NCBI GenBank assembly: GCA_964655065.1
Contig: CAZZLC010000018.1
Span: 58,386-122,385 of the forward strand
Origin: DRPG01 sp964655065
Lineage (GTDB): Bacteria > Myxococcota_A > UBA796 > GCA-2862545
DNA: 64,000 bases
Direction of reading: 5' to 3'
The notes under the pieces were generated by a model that saw nothing but the letters and a program-made list of their open reading frames with translations, was not told the origin of the DNA and searched no databases. The position numbers and the translations under genes are program-made. Below, piece by piece: positions 48,465 to 56,200 of this stretch. The stretch's first letter is position 1. Every line of letters starts with the position of its first letter.

Positions 48465-49145
48465 ATGGTGGTCGACGCCTCGAGCTCCGAGACAGTGGTG
48501 GTGTGGACGCGTCGAGCGAGGTGGCTCGCCGGGCTGACCATTGCCTGGAACGTCATCGAGGGCCTCGTCGCCATGGGCTTCGGCTGGGAGGAGGGCTCGG
48601 TGGCCCTCTTCGGGTTCGGCGTGGACAGCTGGGTGGAGGTCGGCTCGGCCGGCGTCGTCTACTGGAAGCTCACCCGCGAGGCCGGCTGCGCGACCACCCG
48701 CCTGAACGTCGAACGGCGAGCGACCTCCGTGATCAGCGCGCTGTTCCTCTGCCTCGCCGCCGCCACGGCGTTCGGCGCGGTCGCCCAGCTCGTGTCCGGG
48801 GGCCATCCCGACAGCACGGTGCCGGCGCTCGTGGTGAGCGGGGTGAGCCTCGTCCTGATGGGGGGGCTGTGGGCGGCCAAGTCACGCGCCGCCACCGTGC
48901 TCGACAGCGCGACGCTCGCCATGGACGCGGCCTGCTCGCGGGCGTGCATCGAGCTGTCGCTCGTGCTGTTCGTGGGCAGCCTGGCCTTCCTCGCCTGGCC
49001 GGGATTGTGGTGGGCCGATGCCGTGGCCGCCCTGGGGCTCGCCGTCCTCATCGGTCGCGAGGGGGTCGAGGGCTGGCGAGCTGCGCAGCGAGACGACTTC
49101 GCGGGAGGCTGCGGCTGCAGTCGAGCCCGGACGGGCGGGGAGTGA
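48465..49145 (+). CDS. Cation-diffusion-facilitator-like membrane protein
   Basis: A 226-residue membrane protein with five to six helices. Its second helical part carries FGFGVDSWVEVGSAGVV, similar to the F-x-x-D-S-x-x-D/E metal site of CDF transporters, and the fifth helix region has DSATLAMDAACSRACIEL, a weak version of the second D-x-x-x-D site. Compared with normal CDF proteins (about 300 residues) the cytoplasmic C-terminal domain is missing and replaced by a short tail ending GGCGCSRA. The tail Cys pair may bind metal or may only be incidental. The likely role is export of a divalent cation by proton antiport; the missing domain leaves this open. ATG 48465 has a candidate leaderless promoter. 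A 123-residue membrane protein gene follows 4 bp later. Confidence 0.7.
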   Translation: MVVDASSSETVVVWTRRARWLAGLTIAWNVIEGLVAMGFGWEEGSVALFGFGVDSWVEVGSAGVVYWKLTREAGCATTRLNVERRATSVISALFLCLAAATAFGAVAQLVSGGHPDSTVPALVVSGVSLVLMGGLWAAKSRAATVLDSATLAMDAACSRACIELSLVLFVGSLAFLAWPGLWWADAVAALGLAVLIGREGVEGWRAAQRDDFAGGCGCSRARTGGE

Positions 49146-49149
49146 GGCG

Positions 49150-49521
49150 ATGAGCGAGGACTCCGATCGAAGCCAGCTCGCGGTGCTCTCGTACCTCTGG
49201 TACGCGAGCGGCGTGCTCTACCTGCTCGGGAGCTGTGCGGGTCTCGTGCTCACCCCGCTCGGGTGGGGGGTGACCTCGCTGCTCCCCGTCGAGGACGGCG
49301 CCGCGGTCGTGGGCTCGACGCTCGGCTGCTTCACGGTCGGCCTCACCGGGTGGGGGCTCGCGAACGCCTACGTCGGCTACTCGCTCGCGATGAGGCGCCA
49401 CCGCTCCTTTGTCAGCGTGATGTCGGTCGTGGGCCTCGTCGTCTTTCCCCTCGGGACCCTCCTCGGCATCTTCACCCTCGTGGTCCTCGGACGACCCGGC
49501 ATGCACACCCGGTATCCGTGA
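49150..49521 (+). CDS. Small four-helix membrane protein
   Basis: A 123-residue protein with about four hydrophobic helices. The sequence LAVLSYLWYASGVLYLLGSC in the first helix and VMSVVGLVVFPLGTLLGIFT near the end suggest a DUF4870- or DUF4191-like small membrane protein, but I do not recognise the family with confidence. It starts 4 bp after the CDF-like stop, behind GTGAGG, so they are probably co-translated. It could be an accessory subunit of the transporter. The end is 7 bp from the stop of the convergent lipoprotein gene at 49529. Confidence 0.6.
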   Translation: MSEDSDRSQLAVLSYLWYASGVLYLLGSCAGLVLTPLGWGVTSLLPVEDGAAVVGSTLGCFTVGLTGWGLANAYVGYSLAMRRHRSFVSVMSVVGLVVFPLGTLLGIFTLVVLGRPGMHTRYP

Positions 49522-49528
49522 GGGGGTC

Positions 49529-50038
49529 CTACAGGGCGCACGCGGGCGGAGCGGCGGCGCCGGTCTGCGCGCGGAGGTACTCGAGGGTGTACCGACACAC
49601 GTACAGGCTGGTTGCGGCGGCGACCTCGTCGCAGTCGTAGGCGAAGTCGGGGAGTGCGCGACAGCACGCCTCGGCGAGCCGGCAGATCACTGCGGGGTCG
49701 GGCAGCTCGCTCGCTGCGGCTTCGTAGGCCGAGGCCTCCGCGGCCTGCTCGAAGCGATCGATCGCGGAGGCAATGCCGTACGCGAGGCCCTCGCGGTGCC
49801 AGAACAGCAGGTCGTCGGGGCGCTCGGCACACGACCAGTGGCTGCCTCGCCACTCCCAGCGGCACAGCCGCCGGTCGGCGGACCCGTCCTTGCCGACCAG
49901 CACGTAGCCCTGGGCGTCGAAGCGCGCGGCGTAGCCCTTGGTGACCCACCACCCCGTGGGAAAGGGCGGCTCGGTAGAGGGCGCAGGCAACGGCACCGTA
50001 CTCTTTCCACAGGCGGCGAGGAGCAGGAGGGCAATCAT
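49529..50038 (-). CDS. Hypothetical lipoprotein
   Basis: A 169-residue lipoprotein with a short signal (MIALLLLAAC), lipobox LAAC and lipid acceptor Cys10, followed by a Pro-rich linker. The mature part is rich in Trp and Tyr in its first half (FPTGWWVTKGYAARFDAQGYVL). It has six or more Cys in the second half (ICRLAEACC, AYDCDEV, YVCRYTL), probably in disulfides. It does not share the spacing of the nine-cysteine family at 34386 and 38851. No function is recognised. The ATG at 50038 is preceded by GGAAG. It lies alone on its strand between the small membrane protein gene and the MFS gene, with which it is divergent. Confidence 0.6.
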   Translation of the reverse strand: MIALLLLAACGKSTVPLPAPSTEPPFPTGWWVTKGYAARFDAQGYVLVGKDGSADRRLCRWEWRGSHWSCAERPDDLLFWHREGLAYGIASAIDRFEQAAEASAYEAAASELPDPAVICRLAEACCRALPDFAYDCDEVAAATSLYVCRYTLEYLRAQTGAAAPPACAL

Positions 50039-50160
50039 GAAGCGTCTTCCAGGGAGTTCGCGTCCGCGAGCGCGGCGAGGGGTCGAGGATGCACGGCCCT
50101 CCGGCGGGAGGATATCCGAGGATCCGCTCCTCGCGCCGACGCCCGGACGATCCGACCGAA

Positions 50161-50176
50161 CGTGACCCAGGTCACG
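50161..50176. promoter_or_regulatory. Palindrome upstream of the MFS gene, candidate operator
   Basis: CGTGACC-CA-GGTCACG has perfect 7-bp arms around a 2-bp centre. It is 56 bp before the MFS start at 50232 and is the clearest operator-like element in the window. A GC-rich alternating stretch follows immediately (GGCGCGCGCC). The regulator is unknown; none of the neighbours encodes a TetR/LysR-type protein. Confidence 0.4.
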
Positions 50177-50231
50177 GCGCGCGCCGCGCAACGTCCGTAC
50201 GGTTGCGGTGTCGTTTGGTCGAGGTGTGTCG

Positions 50232-51455
50232 ATGCGGGATGCGAAGTCGCTCGAGGCGGGGCCCCGGGCGTGGATGGGGATCGGTCTGGTCTACCTGTCG
50301 GGAATGCTCCAGGGGCTCACGCTGGTGAGCTTTCCGGCGAGTGGCACGGTGCTGAAGTCCGCGCTCGGGTTCACCGACGCCCAGTATGGCGCGATCTTCC
50401 TCCCCCAGGTGGCGTTCGCGGTGCTGGGATCCATCGGTGGAGGCACGCTGGCGCGGCGGATGGGCCTCCGATCGATCCTCGTCGTCGCGATGCTCGCGAA
50501 CGCGTTGTCCCAGCTGTTCCTCGCGGCGAGCACCTGGGCGGGTGACGGGGGCGCGTTCGTCACGGTGATGCTCGGCACCGCCTCGCTGGGGCTCGGGTTC
50601 GGGCTGAGCGGGGCGCCGCTGAACAGCTACCCGCCGAGGTTCTTCCCGGCGCAGCGCGACTCCGCGGTGGTGGCCCTGCACTCGCTGCTCGGGCTCGGGC
50701 TGACCCTCGGGCCGATCGCGGTCGCGGCCCTGGTCGCAGCCAACCAGTGGGTCGGGTTCCCGCTGGCGCTGATGGGGCTGTCGCTCGCCGCCGCGCTCGG
50801 CGCCTCCCTGGTGGAGCTGCCCGAGAGCGGGGAGGCGCCCGAGGAGCTTGGCGCAGCCATGGCGACCGAGGCGCCGCCCACCGGATCCCGGCTGTTCTGG
50901 CTGTACGTCGGCATCGCGGTGCTCTATGCATTCGCGGAGGGCACGTTCAGCAACTGGGCGGTCCTCTACCTGCACGAGGCGCGAGGGGTGGCCGAGTCGA
51001 CGGCAGGACTCGCCCTCTCGGTGTTCTGGGGCGCCCTGGTCGCGGGGCGCCTCCTCACCTCGGCCCTGGTCCTCCGGATTCCCCCGCGCACCATCTGGCT
51101 CGTCCTGCCCGCCTTGATGATCGCCGCCTTCCTCGTGCTGCCGTTTGCCCAGGGAGCGGCGGCGGGGATTGCCCTGTTCGCGCTCGCCGGGCTCGGGTGC
51201 TCGTCGTTCTTCCCGCTCACGATCACCCTGGTGTCGGGGGCGTTCCCGCGGCACGTCGCCTGGGTCTCGTCGATGATGATCGCGGCACTGATGGCTGGCG
51301 TGGGCCTCGGCTCCTTCGTGTTCGGTCCCCTGCGCGAGCTGCTGTCGTTCGAGCAGCTCTACCGATTGTCCGCGTTCTACCCTGCCTTGGCCCTCGGTCT
51401 CGCCCTGCTCACCGCTCGTGGTGCGCTCCCGGCGACCGCCGAGGGCCGCGCCTGA
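50232..51455 (+). CDS. Major facilitator superfamily transporter
   Basis: A 407-residue MFS transporter with about 12 helices. The loop 2-3 signature is GGGTLARRMGLRSILVVAML (helix ends, G-x3-R-R-x-G pattern). The central loop is short and charged (LPESGEAPEELGAA). Its type looks like a sugar or small-molecule/drug permease; FASNWAVLYLHEARGVAES-like text is seen in the FucP/HsrA-related and unknown permeases, but the substrate cannot be named. ATG 50232 follows GAGG; a GTG at 50208 opens the same frame. It is preceded by a 16-bp palindrome. The GMC oxidoreductase gene follows after 25 bp, so the transporter may import or export the substrate of that enzyme. Confidence 0.82.
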   Translation: MRDAKSLEAGPRAWMGIGLVYLSGMLQGLTLVSFPASGTVLKSALGFTDAQYGAIFLPQVAFAVLGSIGGGTLARRMGLRSILVVAMLANALSQLFLAASTWAGDGGAFVTVMLGTASLGLGFGLSGAPLNSYPPRFFPAQRDSAVVALHSLLGLGLTLGPIAVAALVAANQWVGFPLALMGLSLAAALGASLVELPESGEAPEELGAAMATEAPPTGSRLFWLYVGIAVLYAFAEGTFSNWAVLYLHEARGVAESTAGLALSVFWGALVAGRLLTSALVLRIPPRTIWLVLPALMIAAFLVLPFAQGAAAGIALFALAGLGCSSFFPLTITLVSGAFPRHVAWVSSMMIAALMAGVGLGSFVFGPLRELLSFEQLYRLSAFYPALALGLALLTARGALPATAEGRA

Positions 51456-51480
51456 TCCTCCCTCGAGTCTCGGAGCTCGG

Positions 51481-53013
51481 ATGTCCAGCGACCAGCACTA
51501 CGACGTCATCATCATCGGCAGCGGCGCCGGCGGGGGCACCCTGGCCCACGCGCTCGCCCCCTCCGGCAAGCGCATCCTGATCCTCGAGCGGGGCGACTAC
51601 CTGCCCCGCGAGAAGGACAACTGGGATCCTCGCGCCGTCTTCGTCGACGACCGGTACGGTCCCGGAGAGCAGTGGCTCGACTCGCGGGACCGGGACTTCA
51701 CGCCGGGGCAGCACTACTACGTCGGGGGCAACACCAAGTTCTACGGCGGAGCGCTGCTGCGGTTCCGGGAGCCGGACTTCGGCGAGGTTCGCCATCAGGA
51801 CGGGGTCTCGCCCGCCTGGCCGCTCTCCTACACCGACCTCCGCCCCTACTATCTGCGCGCCGAGGAGCTCTACTCCGTGCACGGGCTCCGGGGCACCGAC
51901 CCGACCGAGCCCCCCGAGGATGCGCCCTACCCTCACGCGCCGCTTCCCCACGAGCCGCGCATCCAGAAGCTCCACGACGATCTTCGGCAGATCGGGCTCT
52001 CCCCCTTCCCCCTGCCCATGGCGGTGCGCCTCCCGGACCCAGCAGAGGCCCCGGTCGTCCTCGAGAACTTCGACGGGTTCCCCGATCCCACCGAGGCCAA
52101 GGCCGATGCCCACGTGGTGGCCGTCCGCCCCGCCGTCGCGCACGACAACGTGACCCTCCTCCGCAACCGCTACGTCGAGCGGCTCGACGCCGATGCCTCC
52201 ACCGTGAAGTCGGTGGAGGTCCTGCACGACGGGGAGCGGGAGACCTACCACGCCGACGTGGTCGTCGTGGCCTGCGGCGCCATCAACTCGGCCGCCCTGC
52301 TCCTGCGCTCCGCCAACTCGCACCACCCGAACGGGCTCGCCAACCGGTCCGACGTGGTGGGGCGCCACTACATGGCCCACAACAACTCGGCCGTCGTCGC
52401 GCTGTCGATCGCCGAGAACCCGACCCGGTTCGGCAAGACGCTCGGGCTCAACGACTTCTACTTCGGCAACGAGGAGACCGGGTACCCGCTCGGGCACATC
52501 CAGATGCTCGGCAAGTCTCGCCCCGAGATGTTCCAGGGCGACGCGCCCTCCTTCGTACCGGGCTTCACGCTCGACCTGTTGGCTCGGCACGCCCTCGACT
52601 TCTGGCTCACCACCGAGGACCTCCCCGATCCCGAGAATCGGGTCACCCTGCGTGACGACGGGCGCATCCGCCTCACCTATCGGGAGAACAACCTCGAGCC
52701 CCACCGGCAGCTGCGGAGGCGGCTCGAGGGCATGCTGAAGCACATCGGCTGCGAGAACCGTCTGGTGCCGTGCAGCTACTATCTGGGCAAGAAGATCCCG
52801 CTGGCCGGGGTGGCTCACCAGTGCGGGACCGTGCGGTTCGGCGACGACCCCGAGAGCTCCGCCCTCGACGTGAACTGCAAGGCCCACGATCTCGACAACC
52901 TCTACGTGGTCGACGGCAGCTTCTTCTGCTCCAGCACCTCGGTCAACCCGGCCCTGACGATCGCCGCGAACGCGCTGCGGGTCGGCGATCACCTGCTCGA
53001 ACGACTCGGGTAG
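51481..53013 (+). CDS. GMC-type FAD oxidoreductase
   Basis: A 510-residue flavoenzyme of the glucose-methanol-choline family. The dinucleotide motif VIIIGSGAGGGTLAHAL (9-25) is at the N-terminus, followed by LILERGDYLPRE. The C-terminal end has AHQCGTVRFG with catalytic His446 and SVNPALTIAANALRVG with Asn489, the His/Asn pair typical of GMC. Family members oxidise alcohols or sugars at an FAD-N5. The length is normal; there is no signal peptide, so it is cytoplasmic or Tat-independent. The closest guess is a sugar or alcohol dehydrogenase, probably linked to a cytochrome or O2. It is downstream of the MFS gene by 25 bp and upstream of a phosphodiester glycosidase-like gene. Confidence 0.9.
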   Translation: MSSDQHYDVIIIGSGAGGGTLAHALAPSGKRILILERGDYLPREKDNWDPRAVFVDDRYGPGEQWLDSRDRDFTPGQHYYVGGNTKFYGGALLRFREPDFGEVRHQDGVSPAWPLSYTDLRPYYLRAEELYSVHGLRGTDPTEPPEDAPYPHAPLPHEPRIQKLHDDLRQIGLSPFPLPMAVRLPDPAEAPVVLENFDGFPDPTEAKADAHVVAVRPAVAHDNVTLLRNRYVERLDADASTVKSVEVLHDGERETYHADVVVVACGAINSAALLLRSANSHHPNGLANRSDVVGRHYMAHNNSAVVALSIAENPTRFGKTLGLNDFYFGNEETGYPLGHIQMLGKSRPEMFQGDAPSFVPGFTLDLLARHALDFWLTTEDLPDPENRVTLRDDGRIRLTYRENNLEPHRQLRRRLEGMLKHIGCENRLVPCSYYLGKKIPLAGVAHQCGTVRFGDDPESSALDVNCKAHDLDNLYVVDGSFFCSSTSVNPALTIAANALRVGDHLLERLG

Positions 53014-53088
53014 GGGTCCGGGGGATTCGGTTTGCCGCCGCGGTCGGGAGCGACTAGACGCGCTGCCGTCCGTTGCTCGTCTGGGTGG

Positions 53089-53937
53089 GTGGTCTTGCGC
53101 GTCTTGCTCGTCGTATTCGCAGCCGCGTGCACTGGCCGGGATCCCGCTCCGCTCCCCGAGCCGGCTCCGGTCGCCGCCGAGCCCCCGCCCGAGCCCGAGG
53201 CCCCGCGAACCGGCATCGTCCACTCGGGCGAGGGGTTCGTCGTGCGCGTCTGGCCGGAGGAGAACGGCCGCGGCGGGCCCGTGGAGCTCGTGGTGGCGAG
53301 GTTCGAGCGCGGGAGGTTCACCGGTCGCGTGCGCGAGCTCCGGCTCGAGGGCCGCAAGTCCGAGATCCTCACCCAGACCGGCTGCCGCGAGCCCCTCGTC
53401 GTGACGAGCGGCGGGTTCTACGCCAATCGCGATCAGGGGGGCAGCTACCCACTCGGGCTCGTGATCCAGGACGGCGAGGAGAAGAACCGCTACCGGCGGC
53501 GGCGGTTCGGGGGCTTCGTCACGTTCGACGGCGCCAACACCGAGGTGCTGGGGCTCTCGGAGCGTCGGCGCGCCGAGGCTTCGCCGAACGCGCTGCAGTC
53601 GACCCCCATCCTGCTCCGAGGGGGGCGCGTCGGCGTGGGGCGTGACGAGGTGCGGTTCGATCGGGTCGCGGTGGGCCACACCCGTGGTGGTGATCTGGTG
53701 GTGGCGGGCGGGTTCGCCCGCGATGGACACGGTCTGTCGCTGCGTCGGTTCACGGAGCTCGTGCGCGATCGGGAGGAGCTGGCCGACGATCCCGTCACGG
53801 ATCTCCTCGCGCTCGATGGGGGGCCCTCGGCTGCCATCGTCGTGCCCGGGATCGAGCGGGTCTACGGCATGGACGCGCTGACCTACCTGCCCAATGCCAT
53901 CTGCATCGAGCGCCTCGGCGCCTCCTCGATGCCCTGA
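53089..53937 (+). CDS. Phosphodiester glycosidase (NAGPA/DUF2233-like) lipoprotein
   Basis: A 282-residue lipoprotein. The signal ends in FAAAC (lipobox AAAC), followed by a Pro/Ala/Glu linker. The main domain starts about residue 50. The NAGPA-family marks are VTSGGFYANRDQGGSYPLGL (active-site glycine-rich stretch), SPNALQSTPILLRGG and LLALDGGPSAAIV (the D-G-G motif). Enzymes of this kind hydrolyse N-acetylglucosamine-1-phosphodiesters; in bacteria, wall or spore peptidoglycan and exopolysaccharide substrates are suspected. Start GTG at 53089 is inferred; TTG 53095 is possible. The TIR gene follows after 11 bp. Family is confident, start and substrate are not. Confidence 0.78.
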   Translation: MVLRVLLVVFAAACTGRDPAPLPEPAPVAAEPPPEPEAPRTGIVHSGEGFVVRVWPEENGRGGPVELVVARFERGRFTGRVRELRLEGRKSEILTQTGCREPLVVTSGGFYANRDQGGSYPLGLVIQDGEEKNRYRRRRFGGFVTFDGANTEVLGLSERRRAEASPNALQSTPILLRGGRVGVGRDEVRFDRVAVGHTRGGDLVVAGGFARDGHGLSLRRFTELVRDREELADDPVTDLLALDGGPSAAIVVPGIERVYGMDALTYLPNAICIERLGASSMP

Positions 53938-53948
53938 TCGGAGCGGCC

Positions 53949-55304
53949 ATGGCCGACGTGTTCATCAGCTACCGCAACACCGACGAGCGCCGGGCGTTCG
54001 TCGCCCGCATGGCCACCATCCTGCGCGCCTACGGGATCACCGTGTGGTGGGACAACGGTCTCGACGCGGGCGACCGGTACGCCGAGAAGATCGTCGAGGA
54101 GATCGACCGGGCCCAGTTGGTCATGCCGTTCTGGTGCGAGCTGTCCGTCGAGTCCCAGTGGGTGCTCGACGAGGCGGGGCTCGGCTCGGACAAGCTCCTG
54201 CCCGTGCGCCTGCAGGTCGTGCGGCCTCCGCCGCAGTTCGAGCCCATCCACGCCGCGCGGCTCGAGGGATGGGACGGCTCGATCCTGGACCCCGCGATCG
54301 ACGATTTCGTGCGTGAGGTCCTGTCGCGACTGGGTCGTAAGCCCGTCGCCCTGCCGGCCGACACCCGCCGCGAGCTCGCCGCGCTGCCCAAGCTGCCCCC
54401 GCTCCCAACCCCTGGCAGGACGGACGAGGCGCCCCCCCGGACCCCCTGGCGATGGCTCGTGGGGGGAGCTGTGGCGGTCCTCGCCGCGTTCCTCGTGGTG
54501 TGGCTCGCCGGCGGCTTCGACGCGGACGAGGCAGCCCGGGAGTCGCTGTCCATCTCCGGGGTGGTCGACGCCGTCCAGGGGGTCGAGCAGCCGCTCGACA
54601 TCACCGTCCGCAACCTCGCCGCCGACGGGGCCCTGTCCGGCGGCGAGCTCGAGCTCCGCCCAGTCGACGACGCGATCGAGCTCCTCGGACCGCGTCGGCT
54701 GGGCTTCGGTCCGACCGAGGGTGACGTCCGGCTGCCCTCCGCCGCCGACCCGCCGGTCCGGGTGCTTCCGCGGCGTGTGGGCACCTCGGCCATCGAGGTG
54801 ACCGCGACCACGCGGCTCGGCAACCGCTTCACCGGCACCATCGAGGTTCACACCGCCGAGCGCGTGCTGCTGCGCGACGGCGACGTCACCGGCGTCTTCC
54901 GCACCCGCCTCAACAACCTGCACGGCCGCATGACCCTGAAGCAGGTGTCGCTCCGCGACCGGCACTTCGGCGGGACCATCGAGTGGAGCGACGGCACGAC
55001 CTGGCAGATCGAAGACGACAACGGGTTCTGGGACGGCCGGGTGTTCCGCTTCGAGGCGACGGCGGGTGAGCTTCGGTACGCGCTTCAGCTCGGCAACTAC
55101 TGCGTGCTCGACTTTGAGGGATCTCGCTGGTACGTGGTGAACGCGGCGGTTCGCGCGACCCGGGACGGCGAGGACGAGCCTTTGCCCTTCGTCGCGGTTC
55201 CCACCGAGGAGCGGTGCCCCATCTTCGAGCCGGTGTTCGCCGATCCTCCGCCCGGCGCGGGGAGCTTCCAGGCGGTGGCCGAGATGCAGCCCCGGAACCG
55301 CTGA
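53949..55304 (+). CDS. TIR-domain membrane protein
   Basis: A 451-residue protein. A cytoplasmic TIR domain (1-130) starts DVFISYRNTDERRAFV. It has Glu75 in WVLDEAGLG, at the place of the NADase catalytic Glu, and the WWDNGLDAGDRYAEKI helix. A linker rich in Pro leads to one membrane helix (about 168-188). A large extracytoplasmic beta-rich part of about 260 residues follows, with ISGVVDAVQGVEQ, VTATTRLGNRFTGTIEV, TTWQIEDDNGFWDGR. Bacterial TIR domains use NAD for signalling or cell death in defence, or act as scaffolds. TIR combined with a membrane helix and an outside sensor domain is unusual. No defence genes are adjacent; upstream is the phosphodiester glycosidase gene (11 bp), downstream an SDR gene. 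Confidence 0.82.
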   Translation: MADVFISYRNTDERRAFVARMATILRAYGITVWWDNGLDAGDRYAEKIVEEIDRAQLVMPFWCELSVESQWVLDEAGLGSDKLLPVRLQVVRPPPQFEPIHAARLEGWDGSILDPAIDDFVREVLSRLGRKPVALPADTRRELAALPKLPPLPTPGRTDEAPPRTPWRWLVGGAVAVLAAFLVVWLAGGFDADEAARESLSISGVVDAVQGVEQPLDITVRNLAADGALSGGELELRPVDDAIELLGPRRLGFGPTEGDVRLPSAADPPVRVLPRRVGTSAIEVTATTRLGNRFTGTIEVHTAERVLLRDGDVTGVFRTRLNNLHGRMTLKQVSLRDRHFGGTIEWSDGTTWQIEDDNGFWDGRVFRFEATAGELRYALQLGNYCVLDFEGSRWYVVNAAVRATRDGEDEPLPFVAVPTEERCPIFEPVFADPPPGAGSFQAVAEMQPRNR

Positions 55305-55385
55305 CCTGCGTCTCGAGGGGCTGGCGGGTAAGCTCATGGCGGCCGACCGACCTGCCGCGGTCGCAGCGGTCGGGGAGGTTGCGCG

Positions 55386-56108
55386 ATGCGCGTGGTGGTC
55401 ACCGGGGCGAACCGAGGCATCGGAGAAGAGGTCGTTCGCCAGCTCGCGGAGTCGGGACACGAGGTGATCGGCACCAGCCGTCGGCCAGACGCCGAGCATC
55501 CCCTGGACCTCACCGATTCCTCGTCGATCCGGTCGTTTGCCGAGCGCATCGGCCCCGTCGACGTCCTGATCGACAATGCGGCCGTCTTGCTGCGTGGCTT
55601 CGACGCCGAGATCGCCGGGCGCACGATCGCGGCCAACGTGGTCGGCACCATCGAGCTGACCGAGGCGCTGCTCCCGAAGCTCGAGCCCCAGGGCCGAGTC
55701 GTGATCGTGTCGAGCGGGATGGGCGAGCGCGATGGGTTCTCGGGGGAGGCGCGCCGGGCTCTCGAAGACGCGACGCTGTCCCGCGACGCCATCCTGGAGC
55801 TGGCGCAGCGCTTCGTCGACCAGGTCCGTGGGGGCACCCACACCGCGTTCGGCTGGCCTTCGTCGGCCTACAGTACGTCGAAGGGGCTGCTCAACGCCTA
55901 TGCCCGGCACCTGGCGCGCGAGCTCGCCGAGGACTCCCGGGGAATCCGGGCGGTCGCCGTCTGCCCGGGTTGGGTGCAGACCGACATGGGCGGCGCGGGC
56001 GCTCCGCGAACGGTGGGCCAGGGGGCGGCGGGCATCGTGTGGGCCGCGACCGACCCGGGGGTACCGCGCCACGGGTTCTTCCGGGACGCCCGACCCATCC
56101 CCTGGTGA
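55386..56108 (+). CDS. Short-chain dehydrogenase/reductase
   Basis: A 240-residue SDR. The cofactor motif is TGANRGIGEEV (6-16), the strand-4 motif LIDNAAVL, catalytic Ser in IVSSGMGERD and the Y-x-x-x-K motif in SAYSTSKGLL. Specificity for NAD or NADP cannot be told. The sequence is not close to the SDR at 38061. The ATG follows GGGGAGG; a TAAGCT box at 55329 may be a -10 element with a 50-nt leader. It lies 93 bp upstream of the coupled 56201-61139 operon, on the same strand, and could supply a reduced substrate to it. Confidence 0.87.
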   Translation: MRVVVTGANRGIGEEVVRQLAESGHEVIGTSRRPDAEHPLDLTDSSSIRSFAERIGPVDVLIDNAAVLLRGFDAEIAGRTIAANVVGTIELTEALLPKLEPQGRVVIVSSGMGERDGFSGEARRALEDATLSRDAILELAQRFVDQVRGGTHTAFGWPSSAYSTSKGLLNAYARHLARELAEDSRGIRAVAVCPGWVQTDMGGAGAPRTVGQGAAGIVWAATDPGVPRHGFFRDARPIPW

Positions 56109-56200
56109 GCGCTCCTGAAACGGCTGGAAATCGGCTGCAATTCACCTGAACGGTCGGCCGGCCTACCGGGCCTCGTGCTCTGCGCACGGAGGCCCGAGCG

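Noticed and set aside
53949..56108. Anti-phage defence island around the TIR gene
   Set aside because: No nuclease, ATPase, cyclase, toxin or mobile element is adjacent; the neighbours are glycosidase, SDR and oxidase genes.
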